Assembly (NCBI RefSeq): GCF_042646065.1 | Contig: NZ_JBHRTA010000038.1 | Coordinates: 434,001 to 498,000 of the forward strand | Length of the DNA: 64,000 nt | Reading direction: 5' to 3' | DNA from: Parapedobacter deserti | Lineage (GTDB): Bacteria; Bacteroidota; Bacteroidia; Sphingobacteriales; Sphingobacteriaceae | Shown here: positions 17,061 through 25,885 of the stretch, piece after piece | Layout of the letters: every line of letters starts with the position of its first letter | Numbering within the stretch: position 1 is the stretch's first letter | Notes under the pieces: model-generated | Told to the model about the DNA's origin: nothing | Database searches by the model: none | The model's input: only the letters and a program-made list of their open reading frames with translations | Program-made: the position numbers and the translations under genes

Positions 17061-18221
17061 ATGAACGCCGATCTGCTGAGATACGATTCCCGATATCCGT
17101 CGGTACAAGACCTCAAGAGGAAAGCCAAGCAGCGCATTCCCAAATTTGCTTTTGATTACCTGGAGGGCGGTTGCAACGATGAGCTGAACCTTTGGCGCAA
17201 CGAAGCCGATTTCCGCGATATCCAGCTGATGCCGAGGTACCTAAAGAAGCACCATGGGGTGGATATGCGCACGGAGTTATTCGGCCATGTTTACGACGCA
17301 CCATTTGGAATATCGCCCATTGGGTTGCAAGGGCTGATGTGGCCCAACGCGCCGGAAATATTAGCAAGGGCAGCCATAAAGCACAATATACCATACACAC
17401 TGAGTACCGTATCCACCAGCAGCATCGAACGCATTGCGGAACTGACGGCATCGCAGTTTTGGTTTCAGCTGTATCACCCGACGGATGACAAGCTGCGCGA
17501 CGATCTCCTACGCCGCCTGGAGGCGGTGGGCTGCCCGGTGCTGGTGGTGCTTGTGGACGTCCCTTCCTTCGGGCTGCGGTACCGCGAGATCAAAGCGGGT
17601 CTGTCGATGCCGCCCAGGATGAACGTCCGGAATTTTGTGCAGGCTGCCGTACGTCCTGCGTGGGCGCTGGAAACGCTGCGGGTCGGCATTCCTGAATTTG
17701 CAACGCTGAAGCCGTACATGGGCAAGGATCTTAACCTAAGTCAGCTGGGTAAATTCATGAATGCCACATTTACCGGGCGGGTCGATTCGGACAAAGTCAA
17801 GGCCATACGTGACCGGTGGAAAGGCAAGCTGGTGATCAAAGGCGTGGTGTGTGACGAGGATATGGAAGAAAGCATCAGACTGGGCGCCGATGGTGTTATC
17901 GTATCCAACCATGGCGGGCGACAGATTGATGCAGGTGAATCGACGATCAAGCCTTTGAGGGGGCTGACTGATAAATATGCCGATAAAATGACGATTATGA
18001 TCGACAGTGGCCTGCGATCGGGGCCGGACATTGGCCGGTCGCTGGCATGCGGGGCAAATTTCACCTTTATGGGCAGGCCGTTTATGTACGGCGTTGCCGC
18101 TTTGGGGCAACGGGGGGGCGACCATACCATTGCCATGTTCAAGGCCCAGCTGAAACAGGTGATGGAGCAGGTTTGCTGCGAAAACGTTGTCGATTTTCCA
18201 AGTGTATTGGTTACCAAGTAG
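17061..18221 (+). CDS. lldD: FMN-dependent alpha-hydroxy acid dehydrogenase, L-lactate type
   Basis: TIM-barrel flavoenzyme of 386 residues that oxidises an (S)-2-hydroxy acid, most likely L-lactate to pyruvate. The family signature SNHGGRQID holds the catalytic His284 and Arg287; the FMN-phosphate part shows MIDSGLRSGPDI and FTFMGRPFMYG. The N-terminus has FDYLEGGCNDE, as in LldD-type enzymes. It begins 2 bp after the kinase stop, so it belongs to the rha operon. This gives the lactate made by the RhaW half a route to pyruvate, possibly passing electrons to the respiratory chain. Glycolate or mandelate are alternative substrates by fold, but context favours lactate. Confidence 0.88.
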   Translation: MNADLLRYDSRYPSVQDLKRKAKQRIPKFAFDYLEGGCNDELNLWRNEADFRDIQLMPRYLKKHHGVDMRTELFGHVYDAPFGISPIGLQGLMWPNAPEILARAAIKHNIPYTLSTVSTSSIERIAELTASQFWFQLYHPTDDKLRDDLLRRLEAVGCPVLVVLVDVPSFGLRYREIKAGLSMPPRMNVRNFVQAAVRPAWALETLRVGIPEFATLKPYMGKDLNLSQLGKFMNATFTGRVDSDKVKAIRDRWKGKLVIKGVVCDEDMEESIRLGADGVIVSNHGGRQIDAGESTIKPLRGLTDKYADKMTIMIDSGLRSGPDIGRSLACGANFTFMGRPFMYGVAALGQRGGDHTIAMFKAQLKQVMEQVCCENVVDFPSVLVTK

Positions 18222-18543
18222 TGTAATCTCGGACGTCTTGTGCGGAGATGCAGAAAATTATGACTAGTTTAGCAACTACGAAACCCAATTGAGCAGATCG
18301 TGAATAGGCCGGCTTGCTGCATCGGGTAACCACATGATTTTCGGTGAAATCGGCGCGACATTTGAAGGGCTCACGCAATGTCACGTTGGCATTGCCGGAC
18401 GGTGTTCGGCGTATATTACCTGCAGGCAGTCATCACATTTCATGGAATACTGGTAAGCGATAAAAATGTAAGCAGGAAAGTGCAGGATGCCGGTTTGGCT
18501 TGTTTTTGTTTTTTTCGTTCACTTATAAACAGATACTTCAATT
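18222..18543 (+). other. Intergenic region between the rha operon and the GH78 gene
   Basis: No gene is seen in this gap. It contains an inverted repeat GCAATG (18375-18380) / CATTGC (18390-18395) with a 9-nt spacer, which could be a regulator site or a weak hairpin. A T-rich tract at about 18500-18520 precedes the next start and may be part of its promoter, but there is no exact TAnnTTTG box. Confidence 0.35.
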
Positions 18544-21267
18544 ATGACGAATTTTTTCTTCCGGCGATGTGCATTGTCGTTGGCTATTGTGATTATTGGA
18601 ACAAGCGTTATGCAAGCTACAGCCCAGAATCTTGCCGTATATGACCTCACCTGTGAATATAAAACGAATCCACTTGGCATGGATAAGGTGCAACCGCGAT
18701 TGAGCTGGAAAATCCGCTCGACGCAAAACGATGTGGTGCAAACCGCTTATGAAATCCGTGTCGGCACCCAGTCAAACCGTTGGACGGCCTCTGCCGCTGT
18801 CTGGCAATCGGGCAAGGTGGCGGGGGATCGATCCATTCTCGTGCCGTATGCTGGCGATGCATTGCAGTCGGCCAAGCGATATTACTGGCAGGTGAGGGTG
18901 TGGGACAACCACGGAAATGTCTCCCCATGGAGTGAAGTGAATTGGTGGGAGATGGGTTTGCTGAATACGGGCGATTGGAAAGCGCAATGGATTTCTCATC
19001 CAGCGGACACCCTGCCTGTGTCGGGACCTGCGCCGATGTTCCGGAAGACGTTTTCGGCCCCAGGACCGGTAAAACAAGCGCGGCTATACATCACTTCACA
19101 AGGGCTGTATGAAGCGCAGCTGAATGGGCAACAGATCGGGGAAGCCTATTTCACGCCCGGATGGACCAGTTATCACAGCCAGTTGCAATATCAGGTGTAT
19201 GATGTCACAAATTTGATCAAACGCGGTGACAACGCGCTTGGTGTAACGCTGGGAGATGGATGGTTCCGGGGGAATCTGATGGTCGCTGGGCGCAACTTAT
19301 ACGGAAAGACACTGGCTTTGCTGGCGCAGCTGGAAGTGACCTATTCCGACGGACGTGTAGAGCGGGTAGTGACGGACGGCAGCTGGAAGGCCTCGCTGGA
19401 CGGGCCGATACGCGTTTCTGACATCTACAACGGGGAGACGTACGATGCAAGGAAAGTGCTCCATGATTGGGTATCGCCAAGTTTCGACGATCGCATATGG
19501 GATGCGGTGTCCGTCAGCCCGTCACCCCGCTACGACCACCTCGTGATTTCTGCAGCCCCGCCAGTCACCATACACGAGCGCATCAAACCGATTGCCCTCA
19601 TCACCACGCCAAAAGGCGAGAAGGTGCTTGATTTCGGACAGAACCTGGTTGGACGTGTATCTTTCAGCGCCACCGGTGCCCCCGGCGATTCGCTGGTCAT
19701 TCACCATGCTGAGGTGTTGGACAAGGACGGAAACTTCTATACGGAAAATCTGCGTGCTGCAAAGCAGCAGATTACGTATATTTTCAATGGAGCAGGAGAG
19801 GAGGCATATGCGCCCCATTTCACCTTTCAAGGCTTCCGTTACATTAAACTGGGCGGGAACGCTGATCTAATCGATACCACCAATATCGTTGCAGAGGTAT
19901 TGCATTCCGCTACGAAACCCACGGGAACCTTTGAAACCTCCAATCCATTGCTCAACCAATTGCAGCACAACATTGTCTGGGGGCAAAAAGGTAACTTTCT
20001 GGACGTACCAACCGACTGCCCCCAGCGCGATGAGCGGCTGGGTTGGACGGGTGATGCCCAAGCCTTCTTCAGCACGGCGGCGTTCAATATGGATGTGTCG
20101 GGTTTTTTCGTCAAGTGGCTGAAAGACCTGAAGGCTGAGCAGTATAACAGCGGTGCTGTACCTCACGTGATTCCGAACGTCTGGAAAAGCGAGGACGGCG
20201 GCTCTGCAGGATGGTCCGATGTGGCTACCATTATCCCTTGGGAATTCTATGTAGTCTATGGCGATACCACAATCCTTGCAGACCAATACGAATCCATGGT
20301 AAGATGGGTAGGCTTTATGGAAGCAAAAAGTACTGACGACCTCTGGAACACCGGCTTCCACTTCGGGGATTGGCTGTTTTTCCGGCCCGACGATGATACC
20401 GACGGGCGTTCGGCCATCACCGACAAATACCTTATCGCGCAAGCGTTCTTTGCCCACTCCACCCAACTGCTGATCAATGCGGCTTCGGTATTGGGCAGAA
20501 CCGACGACGTTGCCAAGTACGAGTCGTTGCTGAAGCGGATTAAGGCCGCTTTCCTGCGCGAATACGTCACGCCTTCGGGAAGGCTGGTGTCCGGTACGCA
20601 GACCGCCTATGTACTGGCACTTCACTTTGACATGCTACCCGAGGACCTTCGTGAACAAGCGGCCCGGCGTTTGGCAGACAACATTGCAAGCTATGGCAAC
20701 CACCTGACTACGGGCTTTCTCGGTACTCCCTATCTATGCCACGTGCTGAGCCGCTTCGGGTATGACGATATCGCGTTCACCTTGCTCATGCGGGAGCGTT
20801 ACCCCTCATGGCTATATCCCGTAACGCAGGGCGCGACGACCATTTGGGAGCGTTGGGACGGCCAAAAGCCCAACGGGACATTCCAAAATGCAGGCATGAA
20901 TTCTTTCAATCACTATGCATATGGAGCCATCGGCGACTGGATGTATAAGCATATTGGGGGTATTCAGCCCATCGCCGATAAACCTGGCTATCGGGAGTTT
21001 GTGCTTTCACCAAAAATCGGAGGAGGACTTACTTCTGCCAAAACATCGTTGGAATCGCCATACGGTGCCATACGCTCTGAGTGGATGCTGGAAGGAGACC
21101 GGGTGAAATTGGCGGTTGAGGTGCCGGTCAATACGAAGGCGACGATTGTCTTCAATGCCGCACGGGGCGGAAGTATACGAGACGCGCGCGGTGAAACAGT
21201 CGCCTCAGGACTGCAAATAGGTTCGGGTAGGTATGAATTCGAGTATCTGGTGGACAGTACTAAATGA
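18544..21267 (+). CDS. Secreted alpha-L-rhamnosidase, GH78 (canonical)
   Basis: Inverting hydrolase of terminal alpha-L-rhamnose. The 907 residues show a signal peptide (cleavage likely after MQATA near residue 27), an N-terminal fibronectin-like domain (TCEYKTNPLGMDKVQPRLSW), a carbohydrate-binding-like beta domain, and an alpha6/alpha6 barrel. The active-site motif DCPQRDERLGWTGDA is complete (Asp491, Glu497, Asp504), and the general-acid motif GATTIWERWDG carries Glu769. A C-terminal beta domain follows. It is the nearest gene to the rha operon, and its product would be the substrate of RhaT. No lipobox is visible, so it is periplasmic or secreted. Confidence 0.93.
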   Translation: MTNFFFRRCALSLAIVIIGTSVMQATAQNLAVYDLTCEYKTNPLGMDKVQPRLSWKIRSTQNDVVQTAYEIRVGTQSNRWTASAAVWQSGKVAGDRSILVPYAGDALQSAKRYYWQVRVWDNHGNVSPWSEVNWWEMGLLNTGDWKAQWISHPADTLPVSGPAPMFRKTFSAPGPVKQARLYITSQGLYEAQLNGQQIGEAYFTPGWTSYHSQLQYQVYDVTNLIKRGDNALGVTLGDGWFRGNLMVAGRNLYGKTLALLAQLEVTYSDGRVERVVTDGSWKASLDGPIRVSDIYNGETYDARKVLHDWVSPSFDDRIWDAVSVSPSPRYDHLVISAAPPVTIHERIKPIALITTPKGEKVLDFGQNLVGRVSFSATGAPGDSLVIHHAEVLDKDGNFYTENLRAAKQQITYIFNGAGEEAYAPHFTFQGFRYIKLGGNADLIDTTNIVAEVLHSATKPTGTFETSNPLLNQLQHNIVWGQKGNFLDVPTDCPQRDERLGWTGDAQAFFSTAAFNMDVSGFFVKWLKDLKAEQYNSGAVPHVIPNVWKSEDGGSAGWSDVATIIPWEFYVVYGDTTILADQYESMVRWVGFMEAKSTDDLWNTGFHFGDWLFFRPDDDTDGRSAITDKYLIAQAFFAHSTQLLINAASVLGRTDDVAKYESLLKRIKAAFLREYVTPSGRLVSGTQTAYVLALHFDMLPEDLREQAARRLADNIASYGNHLTTGFLGTPYLCHVLSRFGYDDIAFTLLMRERYPSWLYPVTQGATTIWERWDGQKPNGTFQNAGMNSFNHYAYGAIGDWMYKHIGGIQPIADKPGYREFVLSPKIGGGLTSAKTSLESPYGAIRSEWMLEGDRVKLAVEVPVNTKATIVFNAARGGSIRDARGETVASGLQIGSGRYEFEYLVDSTK

Positions 21268-21330
21268 AGGTTTGTGAGATTTCGGTGACAGCCGGCTAAT
21301 TGTTTGTCGGCCGATCCGTTATTTTATTGT

Positions 21331-21338
21331 TATCTTTG
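21331..21338 (+). promoter_or_regulatory. Exact -7 promoter box abutting the flavoprotein ATG
   Basis: TATCTTTG fits TAnnTTTG exactly and ends only 3 bp before the ATG at 21342. A TTTG lies at 21303-21306, but the 24-bp spacer is long. If used, the transcript would start at or just inside the apparent ATG, pointing to a leaderless mRNA or a start further downstream (for example the TTG codon near residue 12). Confidence 0.4.
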
Positions 21339-21341
21339 GCT

Positions 21342-22445
21342 ATGCACACGGCGGCTTCACCGAAGATTTCACGGTTGCTCTACAAGACCGGCATTGTCGT
21401 TATCGGCGCAGGCCAGGCAGGGTTATCGGCTGCTTACCATCTCAAAAATCGGGGGCTGGGCATTGGCCATGGCTTTGTCATTTTGGATCAGTCGCAGCAC
21501 CCGGGAGGCGCTTGGCAATACCGGTGGCCGTCACTGACGCTAAGTACGGTAAACGGCGTGCACGACCTTCCGGGTCTGCCATTTGCCGATACCATAGCGG
21601 GCACCGCTTCGACGGTAAAAGCCAGTACGGCTGTGCCGCACTATTTTGAGGTTTACGAGCATACGTTCGGCCTCGCCGTTTACCGCCCGGTGAAGGTAAA
21701 GGTGGTGTGTGAGCGCGAAGGGCGCTTCCGGGTGGAGACCGATCGCGGATTCTTCTCTGCGCAGGGCATCATTAACGCTACGGGTACGTGGGAGACGCCC
21801 TATATTCCTGAGTATCCCGGTGCGGCTCGTTTTCAGGGCGTGCAGCTGCATACGAAGGATTATCGGTCGGCCGACACGTTCCAAGGCAAACATGTGGTCA
21901 TCGTGGGGGCAGGCATTTCCGCCATCCAGCTGTTGGACGAAATTTCCCGGGTGACTAAAACGACCTGGGTAACCCGCAGACTGCCTGTTTTCCGTGAAGG
22001 CCCATTCGGCGAAGCGGAAGGCCGGGCGGCTGTAGCCGTCGTGGAGGACCGCGTGCGCAAGGGACTACCGCCAGGCTCTGTTGTGTCGGTGACGGGCCTT
22101 CCGGTAACAGCCGCTATCGAAGCCATGCGTGCCCGCGGCGTGCTTGACCGTAAGCCCATGTTCAGCGAAATCACTGAGACCGGTATCCGCTGGCCGGATG
22201 GCCGCGAACAACAGGCCGATGTCATCCTATGGTGTACGGGTTTCCGTAGTTCGCTGGACCATCTGACGCCGTTGATGCTCCGGGAAGAAAGTGGAGGTAT
22301 TGCGATGGCGGGAAGGTTGGCAACCCAAGCGGCTAAGAATCCTCGCGTACACCTGGTCGGCTATGGGCCTTCGGCATCCACGATCGGTGCGAACCGTGCG
22401 GGCAGGGCGGCAGCACTGGAACTGATCGCTCACTTGGGGCTATAG
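21342..22445 (+). CDS. FAD-dependent NAD(P)H oxidoreductase, flavin monooxygenase-like
   Basis: A two-dinucleotide-fold flavoprotein of 367 residues. The FAD motif VVIGAGQAGLSAAYHL is at about 19-34. The second GxGxxA-type motif (VIVGAGISAIQLLDE) near residue 190 should bind NAD(P)H. The middle LILWCTG-like block appears as DVILWCTGFRSS. It resembles putative flavin-containing monooxygenases annotated as NAD(P)-binding domain proteins; the substrate is unknown. The start is uncertain because a promoter box lies 3 bp before the ATG. It ends convergently, its stop abutting that of the GroES-like gene. It is not part of the core ebo set, but lies close by. Confidence 0.82.
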   Translation: MHTAASPKISRLLYKTGIVVIGAGQAGLSAAYHLKNRGLGIGHGFVILDQSQHPGGAWQYRWPSLTLSTVNGVHDLPGLPFADTIAGTASTVKASTAVPHYFEVYEHTFGLAVYRPVKVKVVCEREGRFRVETDRGFFSAQGIINATGTWETPYIPEYPGAARFQGVQLHTKDYRSADTFQGKHVVIVGAGISAIQLLDEISRVTKTTWVTRRLPVFREGPFGEAEGRAAVAVVEDRVRKGLPPGSVVSVTGLPVTAAIEAMRARGVLDRKPMFSEITETGIRWPDGREQQADVILWCTGFRSSLDHLTPLMLREESGGIAMAGRLATQAAKNPRVHLVGYGPSASTIGANRAGRAAALELIAHLGL

Positions 22446-22817
22446 CTCTTCTTCCCGCTCCAGCATCAGGATTGCACTTTGCGGTACGATAAAGTACTTT
22501 TCACCTTGGTACTGAATTTCCGTTGAAGCGGCGGAGTGGAAAATAGCTAAATCGCCTTCCCTGGCTTGCAACGGAATGTATTTTACGCGTTCCTCCTGGG
22601 GCTTCCAGTCGTCATCTTCCGCGGGAACCGGCAATACGTAGCCCGGGCCGGTCTTCATTACATAACCCCACTGTACTTTTTCTTTCTCCTGTACGCCGGG
22701 CGGCAGGTACAAACCGCTTTCCGTACGTTCGTTCGGTTTGGTAGGCTTGATCAATATCCGGTCACCGACGACAATGAGCTTTTTTAATTTGTTGTCTTCT
22801 GTCAACTGAATGGTCAT
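22440..22817 (-). CDS. Stand-alone GroES-like protein
   Basis: A 125-residue protein with the Cpn10 core: VGDRILIKP near residue 17, TESGLYLPPGVQEKEKVQWG (the mobile-loop equivalent) and GYVMKTGPGYVLP. Compared with housekeeping GroES (about 95 residues) it carries extra segments, including an acidic insert (PAEDDDWKPQEE) and a tail ending in EREEEL. No groEL is adjacent. Such orphan GroES-like proteins occur in Bacteroidota; whether they act with GroEL is not known to me. I start at the ATG at 22817 (MTIQLTEDN) rather than one 12 codons upstream. Its stop codon lies directly against the stop of the convergent flavoprotein gene. Confidence 0.82.
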   Translation of the reverse strand: MTIQLTEDNKLKKLIVVGDRILIKPTKPNERTESGLYLPPGVQEKEKVQWGYVMKTGPGYVLPVPAEDDDWKPQEERVKYIPLQAREGDLAIFHSAASTEIQYQGEKYFIVPQSAILMLEREEEL

Positions 22818-22980
22818 GATAATCGCACTTTCGCAGCCAATAACAAAAGCCATGCTGAAAGCGGTATGAATGCCAATGTGGCATGCGACCGGTAGGATCG
22901 ATGAAAAAAACGGCTTTCGCCAATTGTAGATGCTGACGAAGTTTCACCGATTTCATAATACCATATCCTTTCAAAAATTG

Positions 22981-22988
22981 TATATTTG
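22981..22988 (+). promoter_or_regulatory. Candidate -7 promoter box of the ebo operon
   Basis: TATATTTG matches TAnnTTTG exactly, 45 bp before the eboA ATG. I see no proper TTTG at the -33 position, which would suit an activated promoter. Transcription would begin near 22995, right at the tandem palindromes described next. Confidence 0.5.
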
Positions 22989-22992
22989 AAAT

Positions 22993-23023
22993 TTGTACAC
23001 GGATGTATTGTACACGGATGTAC
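22993..23023 (+). promoter_or_regulatory. Tandem operator-like repeat in the eboA leader
   Basis: The 15-mer TTGTACACGGATGTA occurs twice, exactly and back to back (22993-23007 and 23008-23022). Each copy contains a near palindrome GTACA-CGGA-TGTA(C/T); the second is perfect (23010-23023). It overlaps the expected transcription start and lies before the chosen ATG, so it could be a regulator binding site or an mRNA structure element. Confidence 0.5.
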
Positions 23024-23033
23024 GGCTACGCAT

Positions 23034-23966
23034 ATGAACGAATCAACAGCAACTCATAAAGCGAATGAAAAGGATTTGGGTGATGCCATCGGAAGCGCGC
23101 TAAAAGCGAATCTTCCTGAGGCGGAGTGGCAGTGGCTGTCTGAGCAGGTGGCGAGGATCGCTGCTGACCCCCAACAGCGTGTCGTTGCTCAGGTATTTAC
23201 ATCGCTGCCCAGGCAGCTGAAAGGAGCCCGAAAGGACGGGTGGATCTCACTTACTGAGCCGTATACGGGGCCGAACGGGCTGCCACTGATTGTCGAACGC
23301 TGGCCAACCGTTAAGCTGGCCCGTGTTTGGGTGCTCATGGCCATACCAAAACAGGAACAGACCACTTACGTGCAATTGATCGAGCGGCTGTTTACCTATG
23401 GCGAAATGGAGGAGCTAGCAGCGTTGTATGCTGCGCTCCCGGTCTACCATTATCCCGAAGCCTGGGCTTCGCGTTGCAAGGAAGGTATCCGAAGCAATAT
23501 AGGGCCCGTGAGGCAGGCTGTCACCTTGCAAAATGCCTACCCCGGCCGTTTCTTGGACGAGGGAGGCTGGAACCAGTTAGTGTTGAAGGCTTTTTTCACC
23601 GAAGAACCCATAGGGGCTATCGTTGGGCTGCGTGAGCGGAATAACACACGGCTTGCCGGTGCACTGGTCGATTATGCCTATGAGCGCCATGCTGCCGGTC
23701 GGCGCATCGATCCTATGCTGTGGCTGTTGATAGCGCCTTTCCTGGATGAACGGGCATATCACCTGATGACGCAGATGCTGAAGGAGAGCGGAACACTGTC
23801 GGAGCGGCAGGCGATTAGTTATGCCTTTAAAAACAGCGGTTTCGGGCCTGCAAAGCAATACGTAGAAAACGATGCAGCATTGAGGAAACTATCGGATGCA
23901 ATGGAGACCCAATGGGAGTATGGAAGGAAAGACGAACAAGGTACAACAAGTTACAATAATAGATAA
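23034..23966 (+). CDS. eboA: EboA domain protein
   Basis: First gene of the ebo cluster. The 310-residue protein is mainly alpha-helical with no signal peptide, no membrane segment and no motif that I can tie to catalysis. Conserved-looking blocks include RARVWVLMA-like (KLARVWVLMAIP), CKEGIRSNIGPVRQAVTLQNAYP and GGWNQLVLKAFF. The assignment rests on these blocks plus its place ahead of the TatD, UbiA, cyclase, EboE and EboF genes. The ATG at 23034 is chosen because upstream in-frame TTG/GTG codons fall in the promoter and repeat region. Its biochemical role is unknown; published work on ebo clusters points to metabolite handling or export. Confidence 0.85.
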   Translation: MNESTATHKANEKDLGDAIGSALKANLPEAEWQWLSEQVARIAADPQQRVVAQVFTSLPRQLKGARKDGWISLTEPYTGPNGLPLIVERWPTVKLARVWVLMAIPKQEQTTYVQLIERLFTYGEMEELAALYAALPVYHYPEAWASRCKEGIRSNIGPVRQAVTLQNAYPGRFLDEGGWNQLVLKAFFTEEPIGAIVGLRERNNTRLAGALVDYAYERHAAGRRIDPMLWLLIAPFLDERAYHLMTQMLKESGTLSERQAISYAFKNSGFGPAKQYVENDAALRKLSDAMETQWEYGRKDEQGTTSYNNR

Positions 23967-23985
23967 CCACTACGTTTAATAATCA

Positions 23986-24966
23986 ATGTGCACTTATCAC
24001 GAACAGGATCGCGCGTCGATGGGACAGCGCGTAGCATTGGAGCTGGATTTGGTAAAGGGATACCGCTTTTTCGATCCCCATGTACACATGGTGTCGCGTA
24101 CCACCGACGACTACCAAGCGATGGCGGATGCCGGGGTGATAGGGCTGATCGAACCTGCGTTCTGGGTTGGCCAGCCGCGTACCGGCATCGATACCTACCG
24201 CGACTACTACGCCAGCCTTGTCGGATGGGAACGTTTCCGGGCCTCCCAATTCGGTATCAGGCATTTCTGCACCATTGGGTTGAACTCCCGTGAGGCAAAC
24301 AACGAAGCATTGGCTGAGCAGGTAATGGAGCTGCTACCGTTCTTTATACACAAAGAAGGGGTGGTTGGTGTGGGCGAAATAGGCTTCGATGACCAGACCG
24401 CAGCGGAGGAAAAGTATTACCGGCTCCAGTTGGAGCTGGCCAAAGAGGCGGGGCTCCCTGTGCAAGTGCATACCCCGCACCGCGATAAGACCAAGGGCAC
24501 TTCACGGAGCATGGACATCGCCTTGGAGCACAAACTCGACCCTGCGATGGTTATTATTGACCACAACACAGAGGAAACCGTCAAGGAAGTGCTTGACAAG
24601 GGATTCTGGGCAGCGTTTACCATCTACCCGTTTACCAAGATGGGCAACGAGCGGATGGTACAGATCGTCAAGCAATACGGTTCAGAACGGATTATGGTTA
24701 ATTCTGCGGCCGATTGGGGAATCAGCGATCCGCTGGCCGTACCCAAAACTGCGGCTTTGATGGTCAAAAGCGGGATTACGAAGAACGATATCGAAAAGGT
24801 ATGCTATGAAAATGCAATTGCGGCCTTTACCCAAAGCGGCCAATTGGATGAAGCCTTATTCGATGAAAAAATCCGAATCGACCAAGCCGAGAAATTCGAA
24901 GGCAACTCGGTATTGCGGGGTGGGCAACAGCCCCGAAGAGACGCCGATTCGATCATCATTTCCTGA
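23986..24966 (+). CDS. eboB: TatD-family metal-dependent hydrolase of the ebo cluster
   Basis: TIM-barrel amidohydrolase-type protein of 326 residues, starting 19 bp after eboA. Metal-ligand motifs are in order: DPHVH (residues 30-34), VGVGEIGFDD (Glu), VQVHTPH (His), VIIDHNTEET (His) and NSAADWG (Asp). TatD relatives include DNases and other phosphoesterases, but the substrate of the ebo version is not known. An alternative ATG at 24019 would shorten the N-terminus by 11 residues. No export signal, so cytoplasmic. The strict co-linearity with the next four genes supports the eboB name more than sequence alone. Confidence 0.87.
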   Translation: MCTYHEQDRASMGQRVALELDLVKGYRFFDPHVHMVSRTTDDYQAMADAGVIGLIEPAFWVGQPRTGIDTYRDYYASLVGWERFRASQFGIRHFCTIGLNSREANNEALAEQVMELLPFFIHKEGVVGVGEIGFDDQTAAEEKYYRLQLELAKEAGLPVQVHTPHRDKTKGTSRSMDIALEHKLDPAMVIIDHNTEETVKEVLDKGFWAAFTIYPFTKMGNERMVQIVKQYGSERIMVNSAADWGISDPLAVPKTAALMVKSGITKNDIEKVCYENAIAAFTQSGQLDEALFDEKIRIDQAEKFEGNSVLRGGQQPRRDADSIIIS

Positions 24967-24972
24967 AGGATC

Positions 24973-25863
24973 ATGGCGATACTAAGACCCTATCTTCAGC
25001 TTATGCGGCCAGCCAACATCATGACCGCCATTTCGGACGTGCTGGCAGGGGCGGCTATCGCCATCCTTTATACCGGCGAGCCGGGCACATACCCCATGTT
25101 GAGCGGCCTACTGCTGCTGGCAATATCAACCATCGGCCTGTACGGCGGGGGTGTTGTATTCAATGATGTATTCGACGCGGCGCTGGATGCCAGAGAGCGC
25201 CCCGAACGCCCCATACCCAGCGGAAACGTACCTTTGCGCAGCGCTGCTTTGCTGGGAATAGCCTTGTTTGTTGTCGGCCTACTGGCTGCTACGTTGGCTA
25301 GCCCGGTTTCGGGCATCATAGCGGTGGCCATTGTGCTTATGTGCCTGGGTTATGATAGATGGGCAAAACACCATGCCGTGGCGGGTCCCTTGGTCATGGG
25401 GCTGTGCCGTGGCTTGAACCTGTTGCTGGGCATCAGCTATCTAGCCAGTGCGCTGCCGCTAACGTGGTTTCTTTCGGCCATCCCGGTCATCTACATCGCT
25501 GCCGTAACCACCATCAGCCGCGGAGAGGTACATGGTGGGCGGAGAATGCCTTTGTTTTTTTCCGCTGGATTATACGCATTGGTCATTGGGCTGATTGCTC
25601 ATTTCGGCGTTTTTCAGCATGGGGACACTTTCGCCGTGCTCATGCTGGCCCCGTTTGCCCTATTTATCTATCCTCCATTGATCAGAGCCATAAAAACGAC
25701 GGCCCCACAGGATATCCGCACGTCTGTCAAACATGGTGTGCTCGGTCTTATCTTCATGAACGCGGCATGGACTGCTGCCGCGGGCATGTGGGGTCTTACC
25801 ATCATGGTTTTGTCACTTTTCCCGATATCCATTTGGCTATCAAAATTGTTTTCAGTTACTTAG
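24973..25863 (+). CDS. eboC: UbiA-like prenyltransferase EboC
   Basis: Integral membrane protein of 296 residues with about eight hydrophobic helices. The first Asp-rich motif NDVFDAALD (residues 64-72), followed by ARERPERPIPSG, is typical of UbiA prenyltransferases and should bind Mg2+-diphosphate. A second, shorter motif is GYDRWAKHH. Enzymes of this family attach prenyl groups to aromatic or other acceptors, so this gene implies a lipid-linked or prenylated intermediate in the ebo pathway (inference). It starts 6 bp after eboB and is followed by eboD after 22 bp. Confidence 0.9.
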   Translation: MAILRPYLQLMRPANIMTAISDVLAGAAIAILYTGEPGTYPMLSGLLLLAISTIGLYGGGVVFNDVFDAALDARERPERPIPSGNVPLRSAALLGIALFVVGLLAATLASPVSGIIAVAIVLMCLGYDRWAKHHAVAGPLVMGLCRGLNLLLGISYLASALPLTWFLSAIPVIYIAAVTTISRGEVHGGRRMPLFFSAGLYALVIGLIAHFGVFQHGDTFAVLMLAPFALFIYPPLIRAIKTTAPQDIRTSVKHGVLGLIFMNAAWTAAAGMWGLTIMVLSLFPISIWLSKLFSVT

Positions 25864-25885
25864 GAGTTTGAATACAGGAGATATA

